64,000 nt of DNA from an uncultured Alphaproteobacteria bacterium (GTDB lineage: Bacteria > Pseudomonadota > Alphaproteobacteria > Caulobacterales > Caulobacteraceae), in contig CAIJOB010000022.1 of the NCBI GenBank assembly GCA_903822175.1, positions 62,001 to 126,000 on the forward strand, given 5' to 3'. Every line of letters begins with the position of its first letter. Within the stretch, counting starts at the first letter, position 1. Below the pieces are notes generated by a model. That model saw nothing but the letters and a program-made list of their open reading frames with translations. It was not told where the DNA came from and made no database searches. The position numbers and the translations under genes are program-made. This document shows positions 45,694 to 56,585 of the stretch, piece by piece.

Positions 45694-47910
45694 CTACGGC
45701 TTCAACTTCGCCGCCACCACCGTCGCGGAACCCTTGAGCGCCGCAGTCGCCGCGTCCGGCCCAACGGCGAGCTTGTAGCTACCCCCATCCACCTTCCAGC
45801 CATGCCCCGCGCTGTCCCAATTCGCCAGCATCCGCGCCGGCGCCGTGACCGTCACCACGCGCGCCTCGCCGGGCTTCAGCGCCAGCTTCGACCAGCCGAT
45901 CAGCCGCTGCTGCGTCCGCTTCGGTCCAGCCGTCAGATAGACCTGCGGCGTGTCGGTCCCAGCGACGTTGCTCACGTTGGTCACGGTGAAGCGCGCCGTC
46001 AGCGTCTTGCCGCCGGTGACCTTCAGCCCGGAGTAGCGGAACACCGTGTAGGAAAGTCCGTAGCCGAACGGATAGAGCGGCTTGTCGCCCGACTTCGCGT
46101 AGCCTCGGTAACCGACATCGGAACCCTCCGTGTACTTCACATCGAAGGGCTTGGAGGCCGATGGTGTCAGCGTCTCGACGATGTTCTGGTCCGAGCCCGG
46201 CAGCACCGGCCGCGCCAGTTGCGCCTCGCTCGCCGGGAAGCTGACCGGCAGACGGCCTTGCGGATCCACCTCGCCGAACAGCACCTTGCCGATCGCGTCC
46301 GCGCCGCGGGCGCCCGGGAACCAGGCCTCGAGGATCGCGCCGGCCTTGTCGCGCCAGGGCATCGTCACCGGGCCCGCGGTCTCCAGCACCACCACGGTTT
46401 TCGGATTGGCGGCGGTGACTGCGGCGATCAGCCGGTCCTGGTCGCCGTCGAGCTTCATGGCGATGTCCATGCCCTCGGTGGACCACTGGGTCGCGAAGAC
46501 CACGACCACGTCGGAGGCCTCGGCGAGCGCGGCGGCGGCGGCCGGATCGGCGCCGTCGTTGAAGCTGACCTGGGCGCCCGGCGCGCGGGCGGCGATCGCC
46601 TTCAGCGGCGCGCCCGGCGTGTAGATTTGGCCGCCGCCCCACTGCGGCGCGCCCTTGGGCTTGGGGAAGCTCGCCGAGCCCGTCGGGATCACCTGCGAGG
46701 AACCGCCGCCCGAGATCACGCCCACGTCGGCATGGCCGCCGATCACCGCGATCTTCCGCGCGGTCTTCATCAGCGGCAGCAGGTTGGCGTCGTTCTTCAG
46801 CAGCACGATGGCCTGCTCCTCGGCCCGCCCCGCGACGAGCGCGTCGGCGGCGGTGTCGAGCCCGCCCGCCGTCACCGGATGGTCGACCACCCCGGCGGCG
46901 AACAGGCTGCGCAGATAGCGGTGCGCCATCTCATGGATGCGCGTCTTGGAGACCTCGCCGCTGGCGACGGCGGCCTTCAGGGGCGCGTCGAAAAACACCT
47001 GCTTGTCGAGCTGCTGGCCGCTCTCCTGGTCGAGGCCCGCCTTGGCGGCGGCGACGCCATGCACCGCGCCCCAGTCGCTCATCACCCAGCCCGGATAATG
47101 CCAGTCCTTGCGCAGTACGTCGGTCAACAGGAATGGGTTTTCGCAGGCATAGGTCCCGCCGACCCGGTTGTAGGCGCACATCACCGAGCCCGGATGGCCG
47201 GTCTCGATGGCGATCTCGAAGGCCAGGAGGTCGCTCTCGCGGAACGCCGCCTCGTCGATCTGGCCGTCCAGCACCATGCGGCCGGTCTCCTGATCGTTGA
47301 GCGCGAAGTGCTTCACGGTGGAGACGATGTGGTTGGACTGAACGCCCTTGATGGTGTGGCCCGCCAGCGTCCCGGCCAACAGCGGATCCTCGCCGAGGTA
47401 CTCAAAATTCCGGCCATTGCGCGGGTCGCGCAGCAGGTTCACCCCGCCGGCCAGCAGGGTGTTGAAGCCCTTCTGCCGCGCCTCCTTGCCGATCATCGCG
47501 CCCGAGGCGAAGGCGGTCTTCGGGTCCCAGGTGGCGGCCAGCGCCAAGCCTGAGGGGAGCGGGGTTGCGTCATCGTCCTTGCGGCCGGCGTTCGCGACGC
47601 CGAGGCTCGCGTCGCTCTCGGTGAGGTCGGGGATGTTCAGCTCTGGGACGCCCGGGAAATAGCCCGCCGAGATCTGCACGCCCGCCGGCTTCTTACCGCC
47701 CATGAACATCGGCATGGACCCGTGCAGCAGGGCGATCTGTTCATCGAGGCTGAGCTTGGCCAGCACCAGGTCGGCGCGGGCGTCGGGGCTGAGTTTCGCG
47801 TTCATCCAGGGCCGTCCCGCCGCCGGCTTGCCCGCCGCCGGCGCCATGCCCGGCGCGGCCAGCAACAGCGCCGCGGCGCACACGCCCATCTTCAGTCCCA
47901 GGATATTCAT
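45694..47910 (-). CDS. Beta-glucosidase, glycoside hydrolase family 3
   Basis: The start is set at 47910 (MNILGLKMGVCAAALLLAAPGMAPAA), with GGAGG upstream and a signal peptide; the track's 48114 start adds 68 unsupported residues. The ~738-residue enzyme has a GH3 N-domain with 'NGRNFEYLGEDPLLAG' and 'KHFALNDQETGR', the nucleophile in 'GWVMSDWGAVHG', a GH3 C-domain ('AIVLLKNDANLLPL', 'GGSSQVIP', 'VVFATQWSTEGMD') and a fibronectin III-like end ('VTNVSNVAGTDTPQVYL'). It hydrolyses beta-glucosides in the periplasm. It converges on the S10 gene across the repeat region. Confidence 0.94.
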   Translation of the reverse strand: MNILGLKMGVCAAALLLAAPGMAPAAGKPAAGRPWMNAKLSPDARADLVLAKLSLDEQIALLHGSMPMFMGGKKPAGVQISAGYFPGVPELNIPDLTESDASLGVANAGRKDDDATPLPSGLALAATWDPKTAFASGAMIGKEARQKGFNTLLAGGVNLLRDPRNGRNFEYLGEDPLLAGTLAGHTIKGVQSNHIVSTVKHFALNDQETGRMVLDGQIDEAAFRESDLLAFEIAIETGHPGSVMCAYNRVGGTYACENPFLLTDVLRKDWHYPGWVMSDWGAVHGVAAAKAGLDQESGQQLDKQVFFDAPLKAAVASGEVSKTRIHEMAHRYLRSLFAAGVVDHPVTAGGLDTAADALVAGRAEEQAIVLLKNDANLLPLMKTARKIAVIGGHADVGVISGGGSSQVIPTGSASFPKPKGAPQWGGGQIYTPGAPLKAIAARAPGAQVSFNDGADPAAAAALAEASDVVVVFATQWSTEGMDIAMKLDGDQDRLIAAVTAANPKTVVVLETAGPVTMPWRDKAGAILEAWFPGARGADAIGKVLFGEVDPQGRLPVSFPASEAQLARPVLPGSDQNIVETLTPSASKPFDVKYTEGSDVGYRGYAKSGDKPLYPFGYGLSYTVFRYSGLKVTGGKTLTARFTVTNVSNVAGTDTPQVYLTAGPKRTQQRLIGWSKLALKPGEARVVTVTAPARMLANWDSAGHGWKVDGGSYKLAVGPDAATAALKGSATVVAAKLKP

Positions 47911-48047
47911 AGCCGCCTCCCGAACCCTTGTTGCCGCCAGTCCTAACCCATGCCCGCGCCGCCTCACAGCCTGTCCCAAGGTGAGGCTTGCGGCGCAGGC
48001 CCGACCGGGCGCACGCTGACCGCAATCAAAGAACGGGGAGGATATCC

Positions 48048-48503
48048 ATGCGTAGCGTGATCCTGGCCGCCGGCGTCTTTGCCGCCGCTCTCGGCCTTTC
48101 AGCCTGTGACTCATCGAAACCCGAAACCGCCGCGGCGCCCGCCGCGCCGAAATACGTCGGCCGATCCCAACAGATGTACCAAGGCCAGGACATGGTCACC
48201 AAGGTCGACTCCGGCGCGATCAAGGTCGGCAAGGACGGGACCCTGGACATGCAGGCTAGCGGCAGCGTGCCGGGCCCCGGCTACAAAAACGCAGGGTTCC
48301 TGAAGCGCATCTACGCCGGACCGCCGAAGGACGGCATCTACGAGATGGACGTCGTCGCCGATGCGCCCGCCGCAGCCGGCGCCGCCGCGCCGACCGCGAT
48401 CGAGGTGAAGGGCGGCTGGGACAAATATCCGGCCGACCATCTGAAGGGGGTGAAGTTCATCTCCAAGACCAACTCCGTCACCGCCATGCTGCCGGCCGGC
48501 TGA
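48048..48503 (+). CDS. Putative lipoprotein of unknown function
   Basis: The ATG at 48048 follows GGGGAGGA, a strong ribosome binding site. The 151-residue product begins 'RSVILAAGVFAAALGLSACDSS', with lipobox LSAC, so it should be lipidated. After an Ala/Pro linker it has 'RSQQMYQGQDMVTKVDSGAIKVGKDGTLDMQASGSV' and a beta-rich C-terminus. No family recognised. It is divergent from the GH3 gene by 137 nt and precedes the CDF gene by 76 nt. Confidence 0.75.
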   Translation: MRSVILAAGVFAAALGLSACDSSKPETAAAPAAPKYVGRSQQMYQGQDMVTKVDSGAIKVGKDGTLDMQASGSVPGPGYKNAGFLKRIYAGPPKDGIYEMDVVADAPAAAGAAAPTAIEVKGGWDKYPADHLKGVKFISKTNSVTAMLPAG

Positions 48504-48579
48504 CGGCCGAAAGAAGGGCGCCGTTGACGCCTGCTCCGCGTTTGCCTTCTGATCGAGGCGGACGCGGAGAGCACGGCGG

Positions 48580-49521
48580 ATGGCGCAAGGTTCGAGACGG
48601 GTGGTGCTGGCCGCGCTCGCCGGCAACGGCGCCATCGCGCTCGCCAAGTTCGGGGCCGCCTGGCTCTCGGGCTCCACGGCCATGCTCACCGAGGCCGTGC
48701 ACTCCCTGGTCGACACGGGCGATCAGCTCCTGCTGCTGGCCGGACAGGCGCGCGGCCGCAAGCCGCCGGATGAGAGTCATCCGCTGGGCTACGGCATGGA
48801 GACCTATTTCTGGTCGTTCATCGTCGCCCTGATGGTCTTCCTGCTGGGCGGGGTGTTCTCCGTCTGGCAGGGCGTGCGCCACATCCTGCACCCGGAGCCG
48901 GTGGTCTCGCCCTGGATCAGCCTGGGCGTGCTGGCGGTGGCCGCGGTGTTCGAGGGCGCCTCCTTCCGGATCGGCTACCGCGAGTACAAGGCGGTGATGC
49001 GTGGGCGCACGGTGAAGGGCCGGCAGGTCAACCTCTGGACCTTCATCAAGATCTCCAAGGACCCCAGCCTGGTTTCAGTGCTGCTGGAGGATTCCGCCGC
49101 CCTGATCGGCATCGTGCTCGCCGCGCTCGGTGTCGTCGGCGCGACCTGGCTGAACATGCCGTGGGCGGATGGCGCGGCCTCGGTGGCGATCGGCCTGCTA
49201 CTCGCCGCGGTCGCCTTCGTGCTCGGCAACGAGACCCGCAGCCTGATCGCCGGCGAGGCGGTGGCCGAGCCGGTGCTGGTGCAGTTGAAGGCGACGCTGG
49301 CGGCCATCGACTGCATCACCGAACTGCAGCAGATCGCCACCCTGCACCTGGGGCCGAGCGAAATCCTGGTGGCGCTGACCTTGAGCTTTCGCCCGAAGTC
49401 CTCGACCGAGACCCTGAACGCCGCTGTGCGGGAATTGACCGCCTGCCTGAAGGCCGCCGACGGGCGCGTGGCCTATGTCTATGTCCGCCCCTCAGTCGAA
49501 CCCGAGACCCCCGTCTCTTAA
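48580..49521 (+). CDS. Cation diffusion facilitator (CDF) family metal transporter
   Basis: A 313-residue inner-membrane protein with six predicted helices. The TM2 metal site is in 'TEAVHSLVDTGDQLLLL' (HxxxD) and the TM5 site near 'EDSAALIGIVLA' (DxxxxD-like). 'ESHPLGYGMETYFWSF' is the loop after TM2. A cytoplasmic ferredoxin-like domain follows from ~205. It exports a divalent cation such as Zn2+, Fe2+ or Co2+ by proton antiport. The HxxxD site, rather than DxxxD, is compatible with Zn. Confidence 0.92.
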   Translation: MAQGSRRVVLAALAGNGAIALAKFGAAWLSGSTAMLTEAVHSLVDTGDQLLLLAGQARGRKPPDESHPLGYGMETYFWSFIVALMVFLLGGVFSVWQGVRHILHPEPVVSPWISLGVLAVAAVFEGASFRIGYREYKAVMRGRTVKGRQVNLWTFIKISKDPSLVSVLLEDSAALIGIVLAALGVVGATWLNMPWADGAASVAIGLLLAAVAFVLGNETRSLIAGEAVAEPVLVQLKATLAAIDCITELQQIATLHLGPSEILVALTLSFRPKSSTETLNAAVRELTACLKAADGRVAYVYVRPSVEPETPVS

Positions 49522-49610
49522 GTTGCATTCCAGCCCTTCGCGACCTAGCGCGCCGCTGCTAGGTTCGAGGCGTTCCGCGCCGCCCGGCGGCGCGGACAAG
49601 GGGGCTTTGA

Positions 49611-50225
49611 GTGGCGTCGGACGCCTATACCGCGTCGGAACAGAAGCTGGCGGCGGCGCATCAGGCGCTGCTGCACACGCGCGGCCTGCAGTTGGATTTC
49701 ACCGCCGCCCCGCCGCCGCCACAGGTCCCGGCCTGGCTTGAGAGTCTGCTTCGCGGCTTGGTCGCGCTCGGACCGATCCTGCAGTTCGTGTTCTGGGGCG
49801 GCCTGGCGCTGGGCGCGGCGCTGATCGTCTGGTTCGTGACGCGCGAGATCATGGCCAGCCGCTGGCGCGAGACCAAGGCCGCCGCGGCCGTCGACTGGCG
49901 TCCGGAACCCGCGGCGGCGCGCGCGCTGCTGGAAGACGCCGACCGGCTGGCCGCGGCCGGACGTTTCGGCGAGGCGATCCACCTGCTGTTGTTCCGCAGC
50001 ATCGACGACCTGGCCGGCCGCCGCCCGGGCCTGATCCGTCCGGCGCTGACCAGCCGCGACATCGCGGGCCTGGATCAGATGCCGGCTCCGGCGCGCGGCG
50101 CCTTCGGTCGCATCGCCGAGCAGGTCGAGCACAGCTTCTTCGGTGGCCGGCCGGTCAGCGCCGACGACTTCGCCCACGCCCGCGGCGACTACGAGACCTT
50201 CGCCTTTTCCGAGGGCTGGTCGTGA
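49611..50225 (+). CDS. DUF4129 domain protein
   Basis: A 204-residue protein with a GTG start. One TM segment lies at ~55-80 (LGPILQFVFWGGLALGAALIVWFV), followed by a cytoplasmic DUF4129 domain: 'DADRLAAAGRFGEAIHLLLFRSIDDLAGRRPGLIRPALTSRDI'. DUF4129 is often fused to transglutaminase or, as here, placed at the head of a MoxR/DUF58 operon. Its role is unknown; it may be a membrane adaptor. The stop overlaps the DUF4350 start (GTGA). Confidence 0.85.
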   Translation: MASDAYTASEQKLAAAHQALLHTRGLQLDFTAAPPPPQVPAWLESLLRGLVALGPILQFVFWGGLALGAALIVWFVTREIMASRWRETKAAAAVDWRPEPAAARALLEDADRLAAAGRFGEAIHLLLFRSIDDLAGRRPGLIRPALTSRDIAGLDQMPAPARGAFGRIAEQVEHSFFGGRPVSADDFAHARGDYETFAFSEGWS

Positions 50226-51458
50226 CCGCCGCCGCCGCTCCGTCGCCCGGGCACGGCGACGCCCAGACCTTCTCGGTCAAGACCATTCTGGCCCTGGTGA
50301 TCGTCGGCGTCGTGTCGTTCTCCGGCCTGGCCGTGCTCGCGACCTTCGCGCCGGAACTGCGTGGGGGCGCCGATGGAGGGGGCCACGCGCTCTCCGCCTC
50401 GGCCGTGGGCTTCAAGGGGGCCCAGGTCATGCTGAGGGCCGAGGGCGCGCCGGTGGTGGTCAGCCGCATCGCACCCAAGCCCGGCCGCGCGAATCCCGGG
50501 CTCACCGTGGTCACGCCCAACCCTTCGGTACCGCAGAAGGACCTCGACGCCTTCTTCAGTCAGAACCTGCTGATCGTGCTCCCCAAGTGGCGGGTCGCTC
50601 CGCAGCCGACCCACATTGGCTGGGTGCTGAAGGCCGGGCCGGAGCCGCAGGCGCTGGGCCCGCTGCTCGCGGGCCTTTCCAAGGTCACCCACGTGACCAT
50701 GGGCGACGGTGTGAGCCGGCCCAAGCTCTACGGCGCCGGCGGCCCGTTCCAGGCGGGGACCTATCTGCCGCTCGATCCCATCGACCAGCTCCAGACGCTC
50801 TCCGGCGACGACTGGACGCCGGCCCTGGTGGACGAGCGGGGCCGCACGGTGTTGGCCCAATCGAAGACGCACCGCAACGTGCTGGTGCTGGCCGACCCGG
50901 ATATCCTCAACAACCAGGGCCTGGCGAAGCTCGACAACGCCCGCGCCGGGATGGCCATCCTCAATACCCTGAGCGGCGGCCGGGGCGTGACCTTCGATGT
51001 GACCCTGAACGGCTTCAGCCGGGGGCGCGGCGTCGGCCAGCTGATGCTCGAACCGCCGTTTCTGGCCGCGACGCTCTGTGGCGTCGCCGCAGCTCTTTTG
51101 CTGGGGCTGCATGCGCTCGCCCGCTTCGGCCCGACGCTGACACGGGGTCGCGCCATTGCGCTGGGCAAGGGGGCGCTGGTCGACAATTCCGCTGGCCTGG
51201 TGCGCATGGCGCGCCGCGAGGCCGAGCTCGCGCCGGCCTATGCGGCCCTGACCAAGACCCTGGTGGCCCGCTTCGTTGGCGGCTCCCGCTCTGGAATTGG
51301 GGGCGCGCGCGACAACGACACCTGGCTCGCTGAGCTGGCGCGCCGCGCCGGCGCGGCGGATCCAGCGGAGCTGACCGCCCAGGCCGAGCGGGCGCAGACG
51401 CGCGACGAGCTGCTGGCCGTCGGGCGCAACCTCTATCAATGGCGACGGGAGATCACGC

Positions 51459-51472
<14 letters not shown>
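50222..51472 (+). CDS. DUF4350 domain protein
   Basis: A 416-residue protein (GTG start) with an N-terminal TM ([22 protein letters not shown]), a periplasmic domain of GATase1-like pattern ('[24 protein letters not shown]', '[28 protein letters not shown]') and a second TM near 285 ([20 protein letters not shown]), then a helical cytoplasmic tail. The layout fits DUF4350, an uncharacterised family genetically linked with MoxR/DUF58. It overlaps DUF4129 by 4 nt and MoxR by 14 nt. Confidence 0.83.
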
Positions 51473-52415
<943 letters not shown>

Positions 52416-52434
52416 GGCGCCCGCTGGAACCGTC

Positions 52435-53748
52435 ATGAGGCTCTATCCCACCCGTCTGGCGATCGGCCTGGCAGCGCTCGGCGCGCCGCTGGCGCTGGCC
52501 GTCGGCTTGGCGGCGCCGGGGATGTGGAGCGCCGCGGCGGCGTGGGTGCTGATGTGCGCGGGCCTGATGCTGGCCGACGCCCTGCTGGCGCCGCGGCTGT
52601 CCGGCCTGGCGCTGACCCTGGACGCGCCGCGCGTCATGGGCCTTGGCCGGGCGCAGGACGCCACCCTGGAGGCGAGCTTCACGGGCGCGGCGCCGCGCGA
52701 GGTCGAGCTGGCGATGGGCGTCAACGCGCGGCTGACCGCCAGCCCGGACCGCCAGACCCTGGCGCTCGCCGGCGGCTGGGGCCGGGCGATCATCTCGCTC
52801 ACCCCGCAGCGGCGCGGTGAGGGCCAGGTCGAGCAGCTCTGGGCGCGCTGGCGCGGGCCGCTCGGCCTCATCTGGCTGCAGCGCACCGAGACGCCCGACC
52901 GCCGCATCGCCATCACCCCCGACGTCGAGCGGGTGAAGGAACAGGCCCTGCAGCTGTTCTCCCGGGACGCCCTCTTCGGCCTCAAGGCCCAGATGGAGAG
53001 CGGCGAGGGCGGCGACTTCCATGCGCTCAAGGACTTCCAGACCGGCATGGATCTACGCGCCATCGACTGGAAGCAGAGCGGGCGGCACGGCAAGCTGGTG
53101 GCCCGCGAATTCCGCACCGAGCGCAACCACCACGTCATCCTGGCCATCGACACCGGTCGGCTGATGTGCGGCCCGACGCCGAGCGGACCCCGGGTCGATC
53201 AGGCGATCAATGCGGCGCTGCTGCTGGCCTTCGCCGGCCTGAAGCTCGGCGACCGGGTGGGGCTCTTCGCCTTTGACGCCAAGCCGCGGGTGTCCTCAGG
53301 CGTGGTCTCCGGCGCCGCCGCCTTCCCGCTGATCCAGCGCCTGGCCGCTCAGATCGACTATTCGACGGAGGAAACCAACTTCACGCTCGGCCTCACCACG
53401 CTCGCCGGGCGCCTCGACCGCCGCGCGCTCGTCGTGATCTTCACCGACTTCGCCGACGCCACCAGCGCCGAGCTGATGGTCGAGAACGTCGGGCGGCTGA
53501 TGCGCACTCACCTGGTGCTGTTCGTGGTGTTCCGCGACGACGAGCTGGAAGCGCTGGCCCAGGCCGAGCCGCGCGAGCCCGACGACGTCTCGCGCGCGGT
53601 GATCGCGGCCGGCCTGCTGCGTCAGCGCGAGGTGGTGATCGGGCGCCTCGAGCGGCTGGGCGCGCGGCTGGTGGACGCGCGAGCCGAGGACCTCGGCCTC
53701 TCGCTGCTCAACGCTTATCTCGACGCCAAGCGCCGGGAGCTCATCTGA
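52435..53748 (+). CDS. DUF58 domain protein (VWA-like MoxR partner)
   Basis: A 437-residue protein. Two N-terminal TM segments (residues ~8-50) precede a beta-rich extracytoplasmic region. The DUF58 core is '[35 protein letters not shown]' (193-225), followed by a vWA-like fold. The MIDAS-type position reads 'DTGRLM' (239-244) instead of DxSxS, so metal binding may be weak or lost. It follows moxR by 19 nt and ends sharing one base with the next gene. Confidence 0.92.
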   Translation: MRLYPTRLAIGLAALGAPLALAVGLAAPGMWSAAAAWVLMCAGLMLADALLAPRLSGLALTLDAPRVMGLGRAQDATLEASFTGAAPREVELAMGVNARLTASPDRQTLALAGGWGRAIISLTPQRRGEGQVEQLWARWRGPLGLIWLQRTETPDRRIAITPDVERVKEQALQLFSRDALFGLKAQMESGEGGDFHALKDFQTGMDLRAIDWKQSGRHGKLVAREFRTERNHHVILAIDTGRLMCGPTPSGPRVDQAINAALLLAFAGLKLGDRVGLFAFDAKPRVSSGVVSGAAAFPLIQRLAAQIDYSTEETNFTLGLTTLAGRLDRRALVVIFTDFADATSAELMVENVGRLMRTHLVLFVVFRDDELEALAQAEPREPDDVSRAVIAAGLLRQREVVIGRLERLGARLVDARAEDLGLSLLNAYLDAKRRELI

Positions 53749-54746
53749 TGGCGGAACTGCAGCTCAAGAGCCGCCGCTTCCGCGCCGAACGCGAGGCCGA
53801 CTGGCGCCGCCTGGAGACCCTGCTCAACCGCGTCGAAAAGGGCGGCGCGCGGCGGCTCAACCGCGACGAGCTGGTCGAGATGCCGGTGCTCTACCGCCAG
53901 GCCCTGTCGTCGCTCTCCATGGCCCGCGCCATCTCCCTCGACCAGGGCCTGATCGGCTATCTGGAGAGCCTCTGCACGCGGGCCTATTTCTTCGTCTATG
54001 GCACCCGCGCCCGGCCGCTGGAGCGGCTGGCCGGCTTCTTTACCGACGAATGGCCGCGCGCGGTGCAGGCGCTCTGGCGCGAGACCGTAGTCTCGGCGGC
54101 GCTGATGGCGCTGGGCGCGGTCGGCGCCTATGTCCTGGTGGCCCGCGATCCCGACTGGTTCTACGGCTTCATTCCGCAGGCCCTGGCCGGAGGGCGCGAT
54201 CCGATGGCGACCACGGCCTTCCTGCACGACACGCTGTACCAGAAGCTCACCGGCCACGAGGCCCTGGGCGCGCTCGCCGCCTTCCTCTTCACTCACAACT
54301 CACAGATCGCGCTCTTCGCCTTCGCGCTCGGCTTCGCGCTCTGCCTGCCGACCGCCGGCCTGATGATCTTCAACGGCTGCATGCTGGGAGCTTTCCTGGC
54401 GCTCTTCGCCGCGCACGGCCTGGCGTTCCAAGCCACCGGCTGGCTGATGATCCACGGCGTGACCGAGCTCTTCGCGGTGACGCTGGCCGGCGCGGCGGGC
54501 TTTTCCATCGGCTGGGCGGTGGCCTTTCCGGGTCAGCGGACCCGCGTCGACGCCGCCGCCGACGCCGGGCGGCGAGGCGCCCTGGTGATGGGCGGCGTGG
54601 TGGTGATGCTGTTCGTTGCGGGCCTGTTGGAAGGCTTCGCCCGCCAGCTGATCCAGAACGACCTGGCGCGGCTCTCGATCGCGGCGGCCAGCGCGCTCGT
54701 CTGGGGTCTCTATTTCTACCTGCCGCGCCGCGCGAGGCCCACATGA
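53748..54746 (+). CDS. SpoIIM family membrane protein (stage II sporulation protein M homologue)
   Basis: A 332-residue protein with a helical cytoplasmic N-terminus ('RLETLLNRVEKGGARRLNRDELVEMPVLYRQALSSLS') and five to six TM helices, including 'LFTHNSQIALFAFALGFALCLPTAGLMIFNGCMLGAFLALF' and 'WLMIHGVTELFAVTLAGAAGFSIGWAV'. In Bacillus SpoIIM works with SpoIID/SpoIIP in peptidoglycan remodelling at engulfment. In this non-sporulating lineage its role is unknown. It overlaps DUF58 by one base and RDD by ATGA. Confidence 0.9.
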   Translation: MAELQLKSRRFRAEREADWRRLETLLNRVEKGGARRLNRDELVEMPVLYRQALSSLSMARAISLDQGLIGYLESLCTRAYFFVYGTRARPLERLAGFFTDEWPRAVQALWRETVVSAALMALGAVGAYVLVARDPDWFYGFIPQALAGGRDPMATTAFLHDTLYQKLTGHEALGALAAFLFTHNSQIALFAFALGFALCLPTAGLMIFNGCMLGAFLALFAAHGLAFQATGWLMIHGVTELFAVTLAGAAGFSIGWAVAFPGQRTRVDAAADAGRRGALVMGGVVVMLFVAGLLEGFARQLIQNDLARLSIAAASALVWGLYFYLPRRARPT

Positions 54747-55651
54747 CCGCGGCTGCGACCACCAACCGAAAGCCGAAAAGGACGAGCCGGCCGCGCCGCC
54801 CGGTCGACGACGGCTGGCGCGAATTCGTCACCCCGGAAGGCGTCGATCTGCGCCTGAAGATCGGGGCGTTTGGCGAGCGGTGCGCCGCCTTTCTGATCGA
54901 CGTCGGGATCATCGCTGCGACCCTGCTGGCGCTGACCCTGCTGCTGGCCGCGATCGGGGCCGGGACCGGGTGGAAGGGGACCGGCGAGGCGGCCACGATC
55001 ATCTGGCTGCTGGGCTTCTTCCTGGCGCGGGAGGCCTATTTCATCGGCTTCGAACTGCGGCCCAACGGCGCGACGCCGGGCAAGCGGGCGTTGGGCTTAC
55101 GGGTCGCGGCGCGCGACGGCGGCCGCCTTACCGCCAACGCGGTCTTCGCGCGCAACGCCATGCGCGAGCTGGAGGTGTTTCTGCCGGCGAGCTTCCTGTT
55201 CGCCCAGGGCCAGGGCGTCGACGCCGGCCTGATGGTCCTGGGCGCGATCTGGAGCGGGATCTTCGTGCTCTTCCCGCTGTTCAACCGCGACCGCCTGCGG
55301 CTGGGCGATCTCGCCGCCGGGACCATGGTGGTCAAGGCGCCGCGGCGCGTGCTGCGGCCTGATCTCGCCCAGGACGGCCCGGTTCTGATCGGCGCCATCG
55401 CCTTCACCGAAGCTCAGCTCGACGCCTACGGCATTAAGGAACTGCAGGTGCTGGAGGAGGTGCTGCGCCGCGCCGACCGCAGGGCGATCGCCGAGGTCTC
55501 AACGCGCATCCGCGCCAAGATCGGCTGGGAGACTCCGCTGGAGGTCTCCGACAAGACGTTCCTCAACGCCTACTACACCGGCCTGCGCGCCCGCCTGGAG
55601 ACGCGAATGCTGTTCGGCCATCGTCGCGCCGACAAGTTCGACCGGTCCTGA
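54743..55651 (+). CDS. RDD family membrane protein
   Basis: The ATG at 54743 overlaps the SpoIIM stop; the longer track ORF is a shadow. The 302-residue product has the RDD start 'GAFGERCAAFLIDVGIIAATLLALTLL', then 'FELRPNGATPGKRALGLRVAARDGGRLTANAVFARNAMRELEVFLP', three to four TM helices and a ~90-residue soluble C-terminal helical tail ('ELQVLEEVLRRADRRAIAEVSTRIRAKIG'). RDD proteins are of unknown or ion-transport-related function. It ends the six-gene operon and converges with the next gene 15 nt away. Confidence 0.9.
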   Translation: MTAAATTNRKPKRTSRPRRPVDDGWREFVTPEGVDLRLKIGAFGERCAAFLIDVGIIAATLLALTLLLAAIGAGTGWKGTGEAATIIWLLGFFLAREAYFIGFELRPNGATPGKRALGLRVAARDGGRLTANAVFARNAMRELEVFLPASFLFAQGQGVDAGLMVLGAIWSGIFVLFPLFNRDRLRLGDLAAGTMVVKAPRRVLRPDLAQDGPVLIGAIAFTEAQLDAYGIKELQVLEEVLRRADRRAIAEVSTRIRAKIGWETPLEVSDKTFLNAYYTGLRARLETRMLFGHRRADKFDRS

Positions 55652-55666
55652 GACCGGCCGCCCGCC

Positions 55667-56446
55667 TCAGTCGAAGATCGCCGCCAGCCCCTGCGGTCCG
55701 ACGCCGTCGCGCAGCCGGCGCAGCTCGACGTAGAGCACCGCGGCCCCGGTCGACCCGATGAGGGTGCTGGCCATCTGGATCAGCGGTGCGAAGATCAGCA
55801 AGGTCAGCACCGGGAGTCGCCCGATGGTCGCAAAGCCCGTCGCCCGGCTGAACACGCCCAGCACCAGCTCGATGACGATCACGGCGATGAAATAGATGAC
55901 GAACAGGCCGAAGATCCGCCAACGGCTGCCACGGGTCAGCTCGGCGCTTCGCCCGAAGGCGGCCATGACGCCGGTTTGCTCGACCACATAGGCGGGGATC
56001 GCGACGCACCAGGCGATCGCCAGCATGATCCCGGGAACCAGCAGCAGCATCGAGGCGAGAGCGACCCCAAGGCCAAGCAGGATCGCCAGGCCGATTACCG
56101 GCAGGAAGGCGCGCAGGCCCGCGGTCAAGCTCTCGGCCACCGAGACGGGGCGGTTGTTGAGGTCGCTCACGGTGCCGTAGATGATCGTCGCCTGCAGGAT
56201 CACCCCGAAGAGGCCGCTGACGAGGCCAAGCAGGACCGACCAGCCGAAACGAGGGCCAAGCACCTGGGTCGGATCGCCCGAGACCAGCACCGATCCCTGG
56301 ATCGCGTAAATCACCGCCGCGGGTATGCCGGTCAGGATCAAGGCCAGGAGGCCGAAGGCGACGAAATTGCGGCCCAGCACCGCGAAGAGTTCCTGGATGA
56401 CCCGCCCGATATCGAGCACGCCGCTTGAAGCGCCGTCGCTGCTCAT
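55667..56446 (-). CDS. Polytopic membrane protein (glycerophosphodiesterase-type membrane domain/YciC-like)
   Basis: The ATG at 56446 (MSSDGASSGVLDIG) is chosen; the track's 56491 start is possible. The 259-residue product has about six TM helices. 'LDIGRVIQELFAVLGRNFVAFGLLALIL' and 'VAIPAYVVEQTGVMAAFGRSAELTRGSRWRIFGLFVIY' follow the pattern of the glycerophosphoryl diester phosphodiesterase membrane domain family. Function unknown. It is divergent from rutA. Confidence 0.7.
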   Translation of the reverse strand: MSSDGASSGVLDIGRVIQELFAVLGRNFVAFGLLALILTGIPAAVIYAIQGSVLVSGDPTQVLGPRFGWSVLLGLVSGLFGVILQATIIYGTVSDLNNRPVSVAESLTAGLRAFLPVIGLAILLGLGVALASMLLLVPGIMLAIAWCVAIPAYVVEQTGVMAAFGRSAELTRGSRWRIFGLFVIYFIAVIVIELVLGVFSRATGFATIGRLPVLTLLIFAPLIQMASTLIGSTGAAVLYVELRRLRDGVGPQGLAAIFD

Positions 56447-56585
56447 GGAAATTGCCCGCCTGTTCCGTTTCCCTTCGGTCAGGCTAGACACGGCGATTGC
56501 CGATTGCCAAGCGGCGAACGCCTGGGTCAGATGTTCGGCCGTGCGCGGCCCTTGACGCCGCGCCCCGCAAAGCTTGGACAGTCAG

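Noticed and set aside
45610-47553. 647-aa plus-strand ORF over the GH3 gene
   Set aside because: Shadow of the GH3 beta-glucosidase, Arg/His/Gly-rich, no family pattern.
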